A stretch of DNA of 64,000 nucleotides from Algoriphagus aquimarinus (GTDB lineage: Bacteria > Bacteroidota > Bacteroidia > Cytophagales > Cyclobacteriaceae), in contig NZ_FOKK01000004.1 of the NCBI RefSeq assembly GCF_900112005.1, forward strand, positions 1 to 64,000, in the 5' to 3' direction. The notes under the pieces are model-generated. The model saw only the letters and a list, made by a program, of their open reading frames with translations. It ran no database searches and was not told the DNA's origin. Shown here one piece after another: positions 27,804 through 36,626 of the stretch. Both the position numbers and the translations under genes were made by a program. Position 1 is the stretch's first letter. Every line of letters begins with the position of its first letter.

Positions 27804-28231
27804 TTTCAACTGAAGAATTGCAAAAGATCCCAGTTACTACGTTGATTCCTCAGCGTGCACCTATGGTGATGATAAGCAGGGTGATAGCCTATTCCAAAGG
27901 TGAAATTCAGACTGAGCTTGATATAGAATCGGAAAATATCTTTGTAAGTAAAGATCAGTTTTCTGAGTCAGGAATGCTGGAAAACATCGCGCAAACAGCC
28001 GCTGCGATGGTGGGCATAGAGGCTAGAGAGAAAGGTGGCGAAGTGCCATTAGGGTTTATTGGTGGGATAAATAAAGTGAAAGTTGCTGGCTTTGCCGCAG
28101 CTACAAATACGATCAATACCAAAATCGAAGTCCTACAGGAAGTATTTAATATTACGCTGATCAGAGGCAAATGCTTTATCTTGGATGAGCTGCTGCTGGA
28201 ATGCGAAATGAAAATTGTAATCAATCCGTAA
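27800..28231 (+). CDS. Hotdog-fold 3-hydroxyacyl-ACP dehydratase-like protein
   Basis: 143 residues. PQRAPMVMISRVIAYSKGEI followed by the central helix ESGMLENIAQTAAAMVGIEA and GFIGGINKVKV fits the ApeI/ApeP-type dehydratases of aryl-polyene clusters (FabA/FabZ hotdog fold). The Glu in MLENIAQ sits at the catalytic acid position. It would remove water from the 3-hydroxyacyl intermediate to leave the trans double bonds of the polyene. Overlaps the acyltransferase by ATGA. It is the last gene before a 200-base gap. Confidence 0.8.
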   Translation: MISTEELQKIPVTTLIPQRAPMVMISRVIAYSKGEIQTELDIESENIFVSKDQFSESGMLENIAQTAAAMVGIEAREKGGEVPLGFIGGINKVKVAGFAAATNTINTKIEVLQEVFNITLIRGKCFILDELLLECEMKIVINP

Positions 28232-28251
28232 AATTGAGTTTACCGGTGCCA

Positions 28252-28410
28252 GACAGGCCTGCCTGAGTTAGTAAAATTTAGAATTTACATAAGAGAGTTG
28301 ACGGTTTTTGAATCGAGATTTATATCGTCCTGAGCACTTGAGAGACGAGAGTCTCGAAATCGAAGGATCCTCGATACCAAAAGCTATTGGGACGCTAGGA
28401 CGGACACGAT
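28252..28410. repeat. REP-like palindromic intergenic element
   Basis: A gap in an otherwise contiguous operon holds a palindrome around CAGGCCTG (from 28252) and, further on, a sequence of the widespread form CGTCCTGAGC...TCGAAGGATCC, here interrupted by CGAGAGTCTCG. Such elements are commonly dispersed in bacterial genomes. It may form mRNA hairpins inside the operon transcript. Confidence 0.4.
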
Positions 28411-28430
28411 TTGTGTTGAAAAATAAATAG

Positions 28431-28856
28431 ATGAAATATATAGAAGACGTAATCCTTGTTAATATTCGATTTTCTGAAGTTGATTCTTTAGGGATCGTGT
28501 GGCATGGGAATTACCTTAAATTTTTTGAAGATGGGCGTGAAAGCTTAGGATTGAAATATGGGATGTCTTATCATGATCTGTATGATAACAAGTTGATTCT
28601 GCCAATTGTCGAGACTAATTTGAAGTTTAAATCGGTGCTCAAATTCGGCCATGTCGCTAGGTTAGTGACCCAACTTCAATTCAGTAAAGCAGCGAAGGTT
28701 ATTTACAAATACACCGTTTACAACGAGACTACAGGGAAATTGGCAGCTGTTGGTGAAACAACTCAGGTCTTTGTGAATGAAGAAATGGAGCTTCAGCTGA
28801 TCACTCCACCTGTTTTTGAAGATTGGAAGGCAAAGCAGATATGGCTGGAAAAATAA
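28431..28856 (+). CDS. Acyl-CoA/ACP thioesterase (4-hydroxybenzoyl-CoA thioesterase family)
   Basis: 141 residues. The N-terminal VNIRFSEVDSLGIVWHGNYLKFFEDGRE carries the family's catalytic Asp and the HGNYL helix, followed by the hotdog strands. It should release the finished aryl-polyene acid or proofread aberrant acyl-ACP. Its 3' end overlaps the next ketosynthase start (28841) by 16 bases. Confidence 0.85.
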   Translation: MKYIEDVILVNIRFSEVDSLGIVWHGNYLKFFEDGRESLGLKYGMSYHDLYDNKLILPIVETNLKFKSVLKFGHVARLVTQLQFSKAAKVIYKYTVYNETTGKLAAVGETTQVFVNEEMELQLITPPVFEDWKAKQIWLEK

Positions 28857-29959
28857 ATGTTTTTTTGGGTGCGGAGAATGTTATTTCTCCTCTTGGCTGG
28901 GGGATTCAGGAGACTTTTTCCAATGCCAAGAATGGCAGAACTGGTCTTAAGGAATTGGAACAGCCGTTTCCTGGAATTACGAATCTATTCGCTGCGAAGT
29001 TTGATGATGCTTCCTTCTCGACGGACTCTCCGATTGAAGAGTTTGCAGGTGAAAGCTGCCGAGGAAGTCTGGAAAACTTGAATTTCGAGCATCAGTTGGA
29101 TGAGCGCTGGCTCTTTGTACTCAGTACTACTAAAGGTGATATCATTCATCTGAAAAATGGAGAAATGGATCGCTCCAATCCGTATTACCTGATGCAGCAA
29201 CTTCAGAAGGAATTGCCATTTGAAAGTCAGGGAAAAGTTATTTCCTGTGCCTGTATTTCTGGATTGGCTGCATTGATCTATGCCGCTGATAAGATTGCTG
29301 CGGATCAGGTGGATCATGCTTTGATCGTAGGCGCAGATGCCCTCAGTGAATTTACAAGCCTGGGCTTTGAGTCCTTTTTTGCTTTGGATTCTGAGCAATG
29401 CAAACCTTTTGATAAGAGCAGAAAAGGCTTGAATCTGGGTGAAGCGGCTGCAAGTCTAGTGCTTTCGAAGGATCAAACACTTTTCCAAACTAGCCCATTA
29501 CGCTATCTAGGTGGAGCGACTAGCAACGACGCAAACCATATTTCTGGACCTTCACGCACTGGAGAAGGACTTTATAGAGCGGTAGATAAAGCGTTGAAAT
29601 ACAGTCATAAAACTGCTGATCAAATCGAATTTGTATCAGCACACGGCACTGGGACTTTGTTCAACGATGAAATGGAGTCTAAGGCATTTGCCAGTCATGG
29701 TTTGCAAAATACCCCGCTCAATAGTTTGAAGGGATATTTTGGACATACACTTGGTGCTAGTAGTTTGGTGGAGATGGCGATGACTATGCAAAGTATGAGA
29801 GAGAATGTATTTTTGAAAACCATGGGCTGTGCAGCATCTGGGACGGAAACAGAACGGAATGTGTTGACTGAAAATCTTGGAATGGAGATAAAAATCGTCC
29901 TAAAAACAGCTTCAGGTTTTGGGGGATGTAATGCAGCTGTATTAATTGAAAACCAATAA
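28841..29959 (+). CDS. Beta-ketoacyl-ACP synthase 2, catalytic
   Basis: About 372 residues from ATG 28841; a TTG at 28823 is less likely. Catalytic Cys138 is in SCACISG, with His in SAHGTGTLFND and His in GYFGHTLGASS. The protein is somewhat short at the N-terminus compared with FabF. Ketosynthases of this kind pair with others in aryl-polyene systems to set chain length. It sits between the thioesterase and a ketosynthase-like fragment, four bases from the latter. Confidence 0.88.
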   Translation: MAGKINVFLGAENVISPLGWGIQETFSNAKNGRTGLKELEQPFPGITNLFAAKFDDASFSTDSPIEEFAGESCRGSLENLNFEHQLDERWLFVLSTTKGDIIHLKNGEMDRSNPYYLMQQLQKELPFESQGKVISCACISGLAALIYAADKIAADQVDHALIVGADALSEFTSLGFESFFALDSEQCKPFDKSRKGLNLGEAAASLVLSKDQTLFQTSPLRYLGGATSNDANHISGPSRTGEGLYRAVDKALKYSHKTADQIEFVSAHGTGTLFNDEMESKAFASHGLQNTPLNSLKGYFGHTLGASSLVEMAMTMQSMRENVFLKTMGCAASGTETERNVLTENLGMEIKIVLKTASGFGGCNAAVLIENQ

Positions 29960-29962
29960 GTT

Positions 29963-30544
29963 ATGGCTATACAAGTGTTGTCCTCTTGTAGTATTGAAAA
30001 TGGTACTGTTGTAGTCAATGGAACACCTGAGTATTCTGTTGAAAATGAGGTTTTTTCAGACTTTCTAAAGTCAGCTTACAGGCATTTGGATATTTCTTAT
30101 CCTAAGTATTTCAAGATGGATAAGCTTTGTCAGCTGGCATTTCTAGGTACAGAATACCTCCTGAAGACAAATGATATCCCCTTTACGGATGATGAAGTTG
30201 CGCTATGTTTTTTCAATGGACGGTCCAGTTTGGATACCGATTCAAAGCATCAGCAATTGATCAACGATGGGACAAAAGTTAGCCCCGCGGTTTTTGTATA
30301 TACTTTGCCAAATATAATGATGGGGGAAATTGCCATCAAAAATAAATGGTACGGAGAAAATCTACTTATTTTGAGACCGGATTTCAATTTTGAAGAATGG
30401 GCTTTGGAAGCTGATTTGTTGATCTCTAGTGGAAAAGCAACTTATTGCCTTGGTGGATGGGTAGATGTCTTTCAGGATAATTATCAGCTTCATCTGTATT
30501 TAGTGGAAGCTGCGGAAATAAAAATGAAATTAACATCAATATAA
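29963..30544 (+). CDS. Truncated, non-catalytic ketosynthase-like protein
   Basis: 193 residues that follow the first half of the thiolase fold: CFFNGRSSLDTDSKHQQLI corresponds to the early strands, and SPAVFVYTLPNIMMGEIAIKN aligns with the segment just before the active-site helix. There is no active-site Cys and no second-half His residues. It is intact as an open frame and co-linear with the operon, so it looks like a retained structural partner, not debris. Function is inferred; a heterodimer partner of a neighbouring ketosynthase is plausible. Confidence 0.65.
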   Translation: MAIQVLSSCSIENGTVVVNGTPEYSVENEVFSDFLKSAYRHLDISYPKYFKMDKLCQLAFLGTEYLLKTNDIPFTDDEVALCFFNGRSSLDTDSKHQQLINDGTKVSPAVFVYTLPNIMMGEIAIKNKWYGENLLILRPDFNFEEWALEADLLISSGKATYCLGGWVDVFQDNYQLHLYLVEAAEIKMKLTSI

Positions 30545-30545
30545 A

Positions 30546-30800
30546 ATGAGTTTACAGGAAGAAATAAAGAAGCATCTGATTGAGCAGTTGAATTTGGAAG
30601 ATTTGACGCCTGAGGATATTGCAGATGACCAGCCACTTTTTGGAGATGCAGGGATAGGACTAGATTCTATTGATGCGCTTGAAATTATTGTCATGCTGGA
30701 TAATCACTTTGGGGTTGTATTGGAGAATCCGGATCAAGGCAGAGCCGTTTTTAAGTCAGTGAACACACTTGCAGAATACATAGTAAAAAGTCGATCTTGA
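30546..30800 (+). CDS. Acyl carrier protein 2
   Basis: 84 residues with the phosphopantetheine site Ser41 in GIGLDSIDALEI. It begins one base after the previous stop; its own stop overlaps the TTG start of the next ketosynthase. A second ACP is usual for aryl-polyene and flexirubin clusters and may serve a different chain or the starter unit. Confidence 0.92.
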   Translation: MSLQEEIKKHLIEQLNLEDLTPEDIADDQPLFGDAGIGLDSIDALEIIVMLDNHFGVVLENPDQGRAVFKSVNTLAEYIVKSRS

Positions 30801-31972
30801 TAAACGTAAATGTAACCGGACGTGGAGTGGTGACTGCATTGGGAATCAGTGCGAAGCATCATTTTAATCAGCTCAGATCTGGGGTGACTGGCATTAGCCA
30901 TTTCCAGCGAGATGAGCAATTTTTGTATGCCGGGAAAGTACATTTTACCAACCAACAACTTTCAAAATTGTGTGGAGTTGAATATTCAGATTACTCTTCC
31001 AGAACTGCTTTACTTGGGCTTTTGGCTGCAAGGGAGGCATTGAGCAATACAATTTTGGATTCTAGATTTCCCGCAGCATTTATCAATGGAACCACAGTCG
31101 GTGGAATGGATCTGAGTGAGCAGTATTTCGAAGCGAAAAGCAAAGGACAGCCGGCAGATGCAGCTCTCTTTGGAATGCATGATTTGGGAGCAAATACAGA
31201 CTTTATCGCCAAAAATCTTGGTGATTTTCAATACATCAATACAATTTCTACCGCCTGCTCTTCTGCAGCAAATGCGATCATGCTAGGCGCTCAACTGATC
31301 CAGTCGGGGCAATATCAGCGCGTGCTGGTAGGAGGGACCGATGCCTTGTGCAAGTTCACAATCGAAGGATTCAAATCACTGATGATCTATGATTCTGAAT
31401 TGTGCCAGCCTTTTGACGCAAATCGGCGCGGGTTGAATCTCGGTGAGGGCGCGGCATACTTGCTTTTGGAAAGCGATGAAAGCATTATGGAAAGCGGAAA
31501 TCAATGCTTGGCCAAAGTCACAGGCTGGGCCAATCGCAACGATGCCTTTCACAATACAGGCACTTCGCCCGAAGGAATAGGCGCTCAAAAAGCAATGCAA
31601 GCAGCGCTTGAGATAGCAAACTTGAAACCTGCTGAAATCGATTATATCAATGCTCATGGGACAGGAACACAGAATAACGATTCCTCGGAATTAGCAGCGA
31701 TGGAGGCAGTTTTTGGGACTGAACTTCCAGATTTCAGTTCTACCAAAGGAGCTACAGGTCATACGCTTGCAGCTTCTGGAGCGATAGAAGCTGTGTTCTC
31801 TGTGGAGAGTTTACTTCAAGGTTGCGCTTATGGAAACTTCAATATTTCTGAGCCTGCGACAGCTTCGAAAGCACTTTTGAGAAAAGCAGTCTCTAAAGAT
31901 ATTCAGCATGTGATGTCCAATTCATTCGGTTTTGGAGGTAATTCCACCTCTTTGATTTTTTCCAAATGCTGA
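30797..31972 (+). CDS. Beta-ketoacyl-ACP synthase 3, catalytic (TTG start)
   Basis: 391 residues with Cys154 in ISTACSSAANAI, His in INAHGTGTQNND and His in GATGHTLAASG, and the C-terminal SNSFGFGGNS. The start must be the TTG at 30797: homology starts at once (NVNVTGRGVVTALG) and no in-frame ATG is near, while the TTGA overlap with the ACP stop supports coupling. It is immediately followed by a Cys-less partner, so the two probably form a ketosynthase/chain-length-factor heterodimer. Confidence 0.9.
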   Translation: MINVNVTGRGVVTALGISAKHHFNQLRSGVTGISHFQRDEQFLYAGKVHFTNQQLSKLCGVEYSDYSSRTALLGLLAAREALSNTILDSRFPAAFINGTTVGGMDLSEQYFEAKSKGQPADAALFGMHDLGANTDFIAKNLGDFQYINTISTACSSAANAIMLGAQLIQSGQYQRVLVGGTDALCKFTIEGFKSLMIYDSELCQPFDANRRGLNLGEGAAYLLLESDESIMESGNQCLAKVTGWANRNDAFHNTGTSPEGIGAQKAMQAALEIANLKPAEIDYINAHGTGTQNNDSSELAAMEAVFGTELPDFSSTKGATGHTLAASGAIEAVFSVESLLQGCAYGNFNISEPATASKALLRKAVSKDIQHVMSNSFGFGGNSTSLIFSKC

Positions 31973-32889
31973 TGCAAAAGCTCTACATACATCAAGCAAT
32001 TTCAATTTCTACCCAAGGCTTTTGGGAAGGTTTCGATCTGCCTGAGTTGAGAGAGGATCTAGAGGAGTTCAAGGCAGTTGATCCAGATTACAAGACTGTA
32101 ATTCCAGTGATGTCTTTGCGTAGAATGTCCAAAATTACCAAAATGGCCTTGATGTGCAGTTTGACGATTTCGAAGAACACTGAGCTAGTTTGGGATGGGA
32201 TAATCGTAGGCACAGGCCTAGGGAATTTGGCGGATACAGAGAAGTTTCTGACGCTCATTTCGGCTACTGATGCTGGGTTGAATTCGCCCACTGCTTTCAC
32301 GCAGTCCAGCCACAATACCTTATCTGGACAGATCGCACTTCAGCTCAAAAATCACGGGTATAACATGACCCATGTTCAGAGAGGCTTTTCTTTTGAAAAT
32401 GCCCTTCAGGATGCTATCCTTCAAGCGAACTGTGGAATGAAAAATATACTTCTCGGTTCAGCTGACGAACATATTCCGTTATTGGATACGCTGGGCAGAG
32501 AGATGAAGTATGAAGAAAGGGCTATAGTCCAATTTGGCGAAGGAGCTTCGTTTTTTCAGTTGAGCGCTGATGTGCCATCTGGGATTTTTGTGCAGGATGC
32601 GTTGGTCAAAATGAAATCTGAGAATCAGCTTCAAGAGATCGATTCCTTTGTGACGAAAAATAAGGTGGATAAGAAATGCTGTTTGCTGATTACTACCCCT
32701 GATATGATAGTTGACTGCGGCATGGATCGAAAGTCGCTAGGGGACTTAGTCGGAAATTACATGACGAACTCTGGAATAGCGATTCATTTGGGCTGTGCGT
32801 ATTTGCAGAGAGAAGAATACAACCATGTTTTGATCCTGAATGCTAACTCAGAGGCTGGTATGGGCCTAACCTTATTTGGTCATGAGTAA
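31972..32889 (+). CDS. Chain-length-factor-like ketosynthase homologue (Cys replaced by Gln)
   Basis: About 305 residues from ATG 31972, which overlaps the upstream stop (TGATG). The fold follows the ketosynthase N-terminal half (VGTGLGNLADTEKFL, FTQSSHNTLSGQIALQL), but the catalytic position in MTHVQRGFSFENAL is Gln136, and the later catalytic His motifs are absent. Gln in place of Cys is a hallmark of chain-length factors in type II polyketide synthases; E. coli aryl-polyene synthesis also uses such a heterodimer (ApeO-ApeC). It should set polyene length with the upstream enzyme. Confidence 0.8.
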   Translation: MQKLYIHQAISISTQGFWEGFDLPELREDLEEFKAVDPDYKTVIPVMSLRRMSKITKMALMCSLTISKNTELVWDGIIVGTGLGNLADTEKFLTLISATDAGLNSPTAFTQSSHNTLSGQIALQLKNHGYNMTHVQRGFSFENALQDAILQANCGMKNILLGSADEHIPLLDTLGREMKYEERAIVQFGEGASFFQLSADVPSGIFVQDALVKMKSENQLQEIDSFVTKNKVDKKCCLLITTPDMIVDCGMDRKSLGDLVGNYMTNSGIAIHLGCAYLQREEYNHVLILNANSEAGMGLTLFGHE

Positions 32890-33613
32890 GACTCAGGGTA
32901 TTTTTGGAATAGCGATTTTAGGGGCAATTGCAATTTTGCTGACTTCTATTTCCAACTATTACCTGATCGCATTGTTCGTAGGTGTTTCATTCTTTTTGTT
33001 TGGAATGTCCATGTTTCTTAGGGCTCAGTTTTTTGTAAAATCGACTTTTCGCACCTCTGAAAATAACGTCTTACTGAGTTTTGATGATGGTCCTGATCCT
33101 GTGAATACGCCTCTCGTTTTAGATATTCTGAAAAAGCAGGGTGCTACTGCGATGTTTTTCCTGATCGGGAAAAAGGTGAAGGGCAATGAAGCGCTCGTTC
33201 GTAGAATACAGGAGGAAGGGCATTTGCTGGGAAGTCATTCCTATAGCCACGATTCTAAAATTGGGCTTTGGAATAAGGCTAGAACAACAATGGATATTCG
33301 AACTGGGCATGAAGAGCTATTAAAGGTCGTTCCTAATGCAGGTGATTGGTATCGCCCGCCCTTTGGTGTGACTAACCCAACTATAGCCTCAGCGCTCAAG
33401 AAATGTGGCTTAAAGTCAATCGGCTGGTCAGTTAGAAGTTTTGATACCGTCAAAAAAGATCCTAAGAAACTGCTCGAAAACTTAAGCCAAGAAATAAAAG
33501 GATCAGATATTGTACTCTTGCACGACACACAGAATCTAACTGTTTCAATCTTAGAACCGTTGGTCCTGGAGCTGAAAAGCAGAAAGCTCACCTTAAAAGC
33601 TGAATTGAATTAA
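32882..33613 (+). CDS. Polysaccharide deacetylase (NodB) family protein
   Basis: About 243 residues from ATG 32882 (overlapping the upstream gene by 8 bases). Two hydrophobic segments at the N-terminus (GIAILGAIAILLTSISNYYLIALFVG onwards) anchor it in the membrane. The NodB domain has LSFDDGPDP (metal/base Asp), FFLIGKK, GSHSYSHD (HxxxH-type metal ligands), RPPFGVTN and a final VLLHDT. It would remove N- or O-acyl groups from a carbohydrate or lipid acceptor. Members occur in flexirubin clusters; the substrate is unknown. Confidence 0.88.
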   Translation: MSKTQGIFGIAILGAIAILLTSISNYYLIALFVGVSFFLFGMSMFLRAQFFVKSTFRTSENNVLLSFDDGPDPVNTPLVLDILKKQGATAMFFLIGKKVKGNEALVRRIQEEGHLLGSHSYSHDSKIGLWNKARTTMDIRTGHEELLKVVPNAGDWYRPPFGVTNPTIASALKKCGLKSIGWSVRSFDTVKKDPKKLLENLSQEIKGSDIVLLHDTQNLTVSILEPLVLELKSRKLTLKAELN

Positions 33614-34219
33614 ATGTCATTTTTAGTCAACCTTATATTATTTATCAGTCTAAGTATTCCTGCCTTAAGTCAGGAGCAGGATACTGATTTTGCCAAAAAA
33701 CTTCAGGAGCACTATAAGACTGTAAAATCCATTTCGGCAGATTTCACACAGAGCAAGCAGAGTTTGCTTTTTGATGAGGCATTGGTGTCCAAAGGGGTTT
33801 TTTACTATGAAAAGCCTGATAAAATCCGCTGGGAACAGTTGGCTCCGTCTGCAAATTACTTTATCCTGAATAAGGAAGAAGTCATCCAATTCGATGGGGA
33901 ATCAGTGAAAAAATCGACTGGTTTGAATATGCAGATGAGCATTTTTAGACAGTTTATTTTGAGTACGGTGGATGGTTCTATTTTGAATGATCCCTCGTTT
34001 GAAAAGAGATTTCAGAGCAAAAATGGGGAGATGCGCATTAGCTTAGTACCTTTGGATAAGCGGATGGCAAAGCGATTGGTAAAAATCGAGCTAACCTTTG
34101 ACGAGAAAACGCTAGTACTCGATCAGCTGAAAATGTATGAGAATCAGGATGATTCCACCGAAATCAGCTTTACAAATCAGAAAATAAATACATCGATCCC
34201 CGCATCAATTTTTCAATAA
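33614..34219 (+). CDS. LolA-like outer-membrane lipoprotein carrier
   Basis: 201 residues with a signal peptide (ending near ALSQ) and a LolA/LolB-type half-barrel: HYKTVKSISADFTQSKQS, GVFYYEKPDKIRWEQ, then VIQFDGESVKK and the late MRISLVPLDK strands. LolA carries hydrophobic molecules across the periplasm. A LolA-like gene beside an MMPL exporter is a standard pairing in aryl-polyene clusters and suggests delivery of the pigment to the outer membrane. Directly abutting its neighbours. Confidence 0.85.
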   Translation: MSFLVNLILFISLSIPALSQEQDTDFAKKLQEHYKTVKSISADFTQSKQSLLFDEALVSKGVFYYEKPDKIRWEQLAPSANYFILNKEEVIQFDGESVKKSTGLNMQMSIFRQFILSTVDGSILNDPSFEKRFQSKNGEMRISLVPLDKRMAKRLVKIELTFDEKTLVLDQLKMYENQDDSTEISFTNQKINTSIPASIFQ

Positions 34220-34220
34220 A

Positions 34221-34595
34221 ATGCAGCAGGAAATTCTAGATCAAACACTTGATATTTCTATAATTACTCAAGAAGAAACAGAATCTCTATGTGCTGTGAA
34301 AGTGCTGAGCACTAGTTCTGTATTCGAAGGTCATTTTCCTGGAAATCCTATTCTACCAGGAGTAATTATGGTAGAGTCAGTGCGAACTGCTTTGAATCAA
34401 CTTTTTCAAAAAGAATATCGCCTAATGTCAGCTTTGAGCATCAAGTTTTTGGCTGTGCTAAATCCGAATGAACATGTGGATGTGCAAATGGGAATTAAAC
34501 ATTCTTCGGTAGAAGAAGGGTTGAAAATTGATGCAAATCTATTTTGTGGAGAGAAGATTTTCTTCAAAATGAAAGGCGTTTATTGCGCAGTTTGA
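34221..34595 (+). CDS. Second hotdog-fold dehydratase (FabZ-like)
   Basis: 124 residues with the FabZ signature FEGHFPGNPILPGVIMVE, including the catalytic His and the Glu further along. It would be the second dehydratase of the polyene pathway, with the protein at 27800 as the first. Its TGA overlaps the ATG of the glycosyltransferase (TGATG). Confidence 0.85.
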   Translation: MQQEILDQTLDISIITQEETESLCAVKVLSTSSVFEGHFPGNPILPGVIMVESVRTALNQLFQKEYRLMSALSIKFLAVLNPNEHVDVQMGIKHSSVEEGLKIDANLFCGEKIFFKMKGVYCAV

Positions 34596-35740
34596 TGGGA
34601 AATAGAGTTTGCATTATCATTCCAACATATAATAATGAAGGAACTCTTCGTCAAGTGATCACGGAGGTTTTGAAAATCTGCCCTGATTTGTTGGTGGTAA
34701 ATGATGGTTCGACGGATAGTACAGAATCGATTTTGGAGAGCTTTTCAGGTTTGAATGTTATAAGTTATCCCAAAAATAAAGGGAAGGGATATGCGCTTAG
34801 AAAAGGCTTTGTGAGAGCACACGCTTTGGGTTATGAGTATGCGGTGACGCTGGATTCTGATGGGCAGCATGAGCCGGAGAATATCCAAGATCTGACTGAA
34901 CAAATTCAGCTTCTGGAGACGGAGACTGTGCTGATGGGCTCACGCAATATGGAGCAAGATGGCATTCCAAAGAAGAGCAGTTTTGGGAATAAGTTCAGCA
35001 ATTTCTGGGTTTGGTTTAATACCGGGATTAAGCTATCGGATACGCAGACGGGTTTTAGGGCTTATCCCCTGAGACCCATTTCTAGGTTGAAATGGTTTTC
35101 AAACAAATTTGAATTCGAAGTCGAAGTTCTGGTACGACTAGCTTGGGAAGGAGTGGAGATCAAGGAAGTGCCCGTGCATGTGAATTATCCTGAAGACCGT
35201 GTGAGTCACTTCAGACCGTTTCATGATTTTGCAAGAATCAGCGTATTGAATACTGTTTTCTTTTTCTTAACACTCGGGTATTTCGCACCGAAAAGATTGT
35301 TTTTTGTCAAGGGAGACAGCAATATTTTTACACAAATCAGAAGAGAGTTTAAGCGTCACCAACATGATCCGATGCAAATGGCTGGTTCGGTAGGTTTAGG
35401 ATTGTTTTTCGGTGTGTTTCCGATTTGGGGATTTCAGATGATTGTGGCATTTTTTGCCGCTAGTTTGCTGAAAATGAACCGCGTCATTGTACTTACTTTT
35501 TCTAATATCAGTTTACCTCCTTTTATTCCAATGATCATTATTTCCAGTTACTTTTTCGGAAGTTTTTTTGTGGAAAAGAAGGTGCTTATTCCGGACTTTT
35601 CTGAAATAACAGTGGATACGATATACTTGCAACTCTATCAATATATGGTCGGAGCCGTGATTTTATCCTGTGTGCTTGGAGCCCTAGGATTTGGAATTAC
35701 TTATATTTTGATGAAGGTTAAGTCATTATATAATAAGTGA
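34595..35740 (+). CDS. Family 2 glycosyltransferase with C-terminal DUF2062 domain
   Basis: About 381 residues from ATG 34595 (the longer frame from 34544 runs inside the upstream gene). The N-terminal half is a dolichyl-phosphate-mannose-synthase-like GT2: CIIIPTYNNEGTL, VVNDGSTDST, TLDSDGQHEPE and GSRNM. The C-terminal half is DUF2062 with several membrane segments (GLGLFFGVFPIWGFQMIVAFFAASLL). It is the last gene of the pigment operon and may glycosylate a lipid or the pigment at the inner membrane. Confidence 0.88.
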   Translation: MGNRVCIIIPTYNNEGTLRQVITEVLKICPDLLVVNDGSTDSTESILESFSGLNVISYPKNKGKGYALRKGFVRAHALGYEYAVTLDSDGQHEPENIQDLTEQIQLLETETVLMGSRNMEQDGIPKKSSFGNKFSNFWVWFNTGIKLSDTQTGFRAYPLRPISRLKWFSNKFEFEVEVLVRLAWEGVEIKEVPVHVNYPEDRVSHFRPFHDFARISVLNTVFFFLTLGYFAPKRLFFVKGDSNIFTQIRREFKRHQHDPMQMAGSVGLGLFFGVFPIWGFQMIVAFFAASLLKMNRVIVLTFSNISLPPFIPMIIISSYFFGSFFVEKKVLIPDFSEITVDTIYLQLYQYMVGAVILSCVLGALGFGITYILMKVKSLYNK

Positions 35741-35807
35741 TTAGAGTAAAATGGTTTAAGCGTCTATTAAGATCAAAAGCTTACTTTAAAAAATGGGAAA
35801 TGCAACC

Positions 35808-36107
35808 TTAAGATGAGTGGGCTCTACTGACTTCTGGTAAATCTTCCAGAAGATTATGCAGGTAACCCATTCCTATAGCCACCAGATTAGGTTCTCCATT
35901 TTCTGAATGGGCAACTTTCACATTGACTTCTTTTTTGTCCTCTAAAATATAAAATTCCCAAACCCCCTCATTGATTCCAGTAATTGCTTTCTGAGCAGAA
36001 ATCATCCAGCGCTCTCCGGTATTGTTTATCCCACCAACTTGAGAAATACTGAAGGAATTGGTATGTCTAGTTTCTCTTTCTATAAAATGGATTCGTAGTC
36101 TGGTCAT
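35808..36107 (-). CDS. DUF3892-like small protein
   Basis: 99 residues with the conserved core RWMISAQKAITGINEGVWEFYI followed by charged strands (KKEVNVKVAHSENGEPNLV). This resembles the DUF3892 family of small proteins of unknown role. It stands alone on the minus strand downstream of the pigment cluster. The decayed copy at 921-1165 shares its C-terminus and flank, so the element has been duplicated in this genome. Confidence 0.55.
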   Translation of the reverse strand: MTRLRIHFIERETRHTNSFSISQVGGINNTGERWMISAQKAITGINEGVWEFYILEDKKEVNVKVAHSENGEPNLVAIGMGYLHNLLEDLPEVSRAHSS

Positions 36108-36626
36108 TCTGGAATTTATTCGGAAGGTAAAGTCAGTGGTGGTAAGAGGATTCGCAACATGCCCAAATTCGGGACTTCAAGTACTAGTAATACTTGAAAC
36201 ACTAAACATAAGTTTTGCCATTCCTGTAATCTTGGAATTAATTTTTAAATTAACTTATTCGTTTCATGTAAAACAAGTAAGTAGATATAGAAAAATATGA
36301 TAAGCTGTATATGCTCTAGGCCTATTTGCAAATAGCCCGATTTTCAAGTGTAGGGGCACTTGCCTTTTCAAGAAGTTTCAACAGATTTTGCTAATGAGAA
36401 GTTGAGTGGAGCTAGAATTTACCTAGGAGTAAATGCTACAATTTGAGGAGAATTATTCTTAAAAATGACTTCATATTCTGGGCTTAGATTAGCCTATAGT
36501 CTCATTATAAAGGCCAGAGTGGAATTCACGGTTGTTTGAATCCCATGGCTAAGTATTTGATTTATTTCTTTAAGAATGACAAATAGGTCATTTAATTCAA
36601 AGCAATTTTAATTAAAACAACCAACT
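36108..36626. other. Non-coding gap
   Basis: Apart from a 12-base match with 1154-1165 (at 36423-36434) that belongs to the duplicated DUF3892 region, I see no gene, repeat or hairpin worth naming. The sequence is A/T-rich. Confidence 0.4.

Noticed and set aside
36058..36300. Plus-strand frame overlapping the DUF3892-like gene
   Set aside because: Hydrophobic translation of an antisense frame, without homologous pattern.
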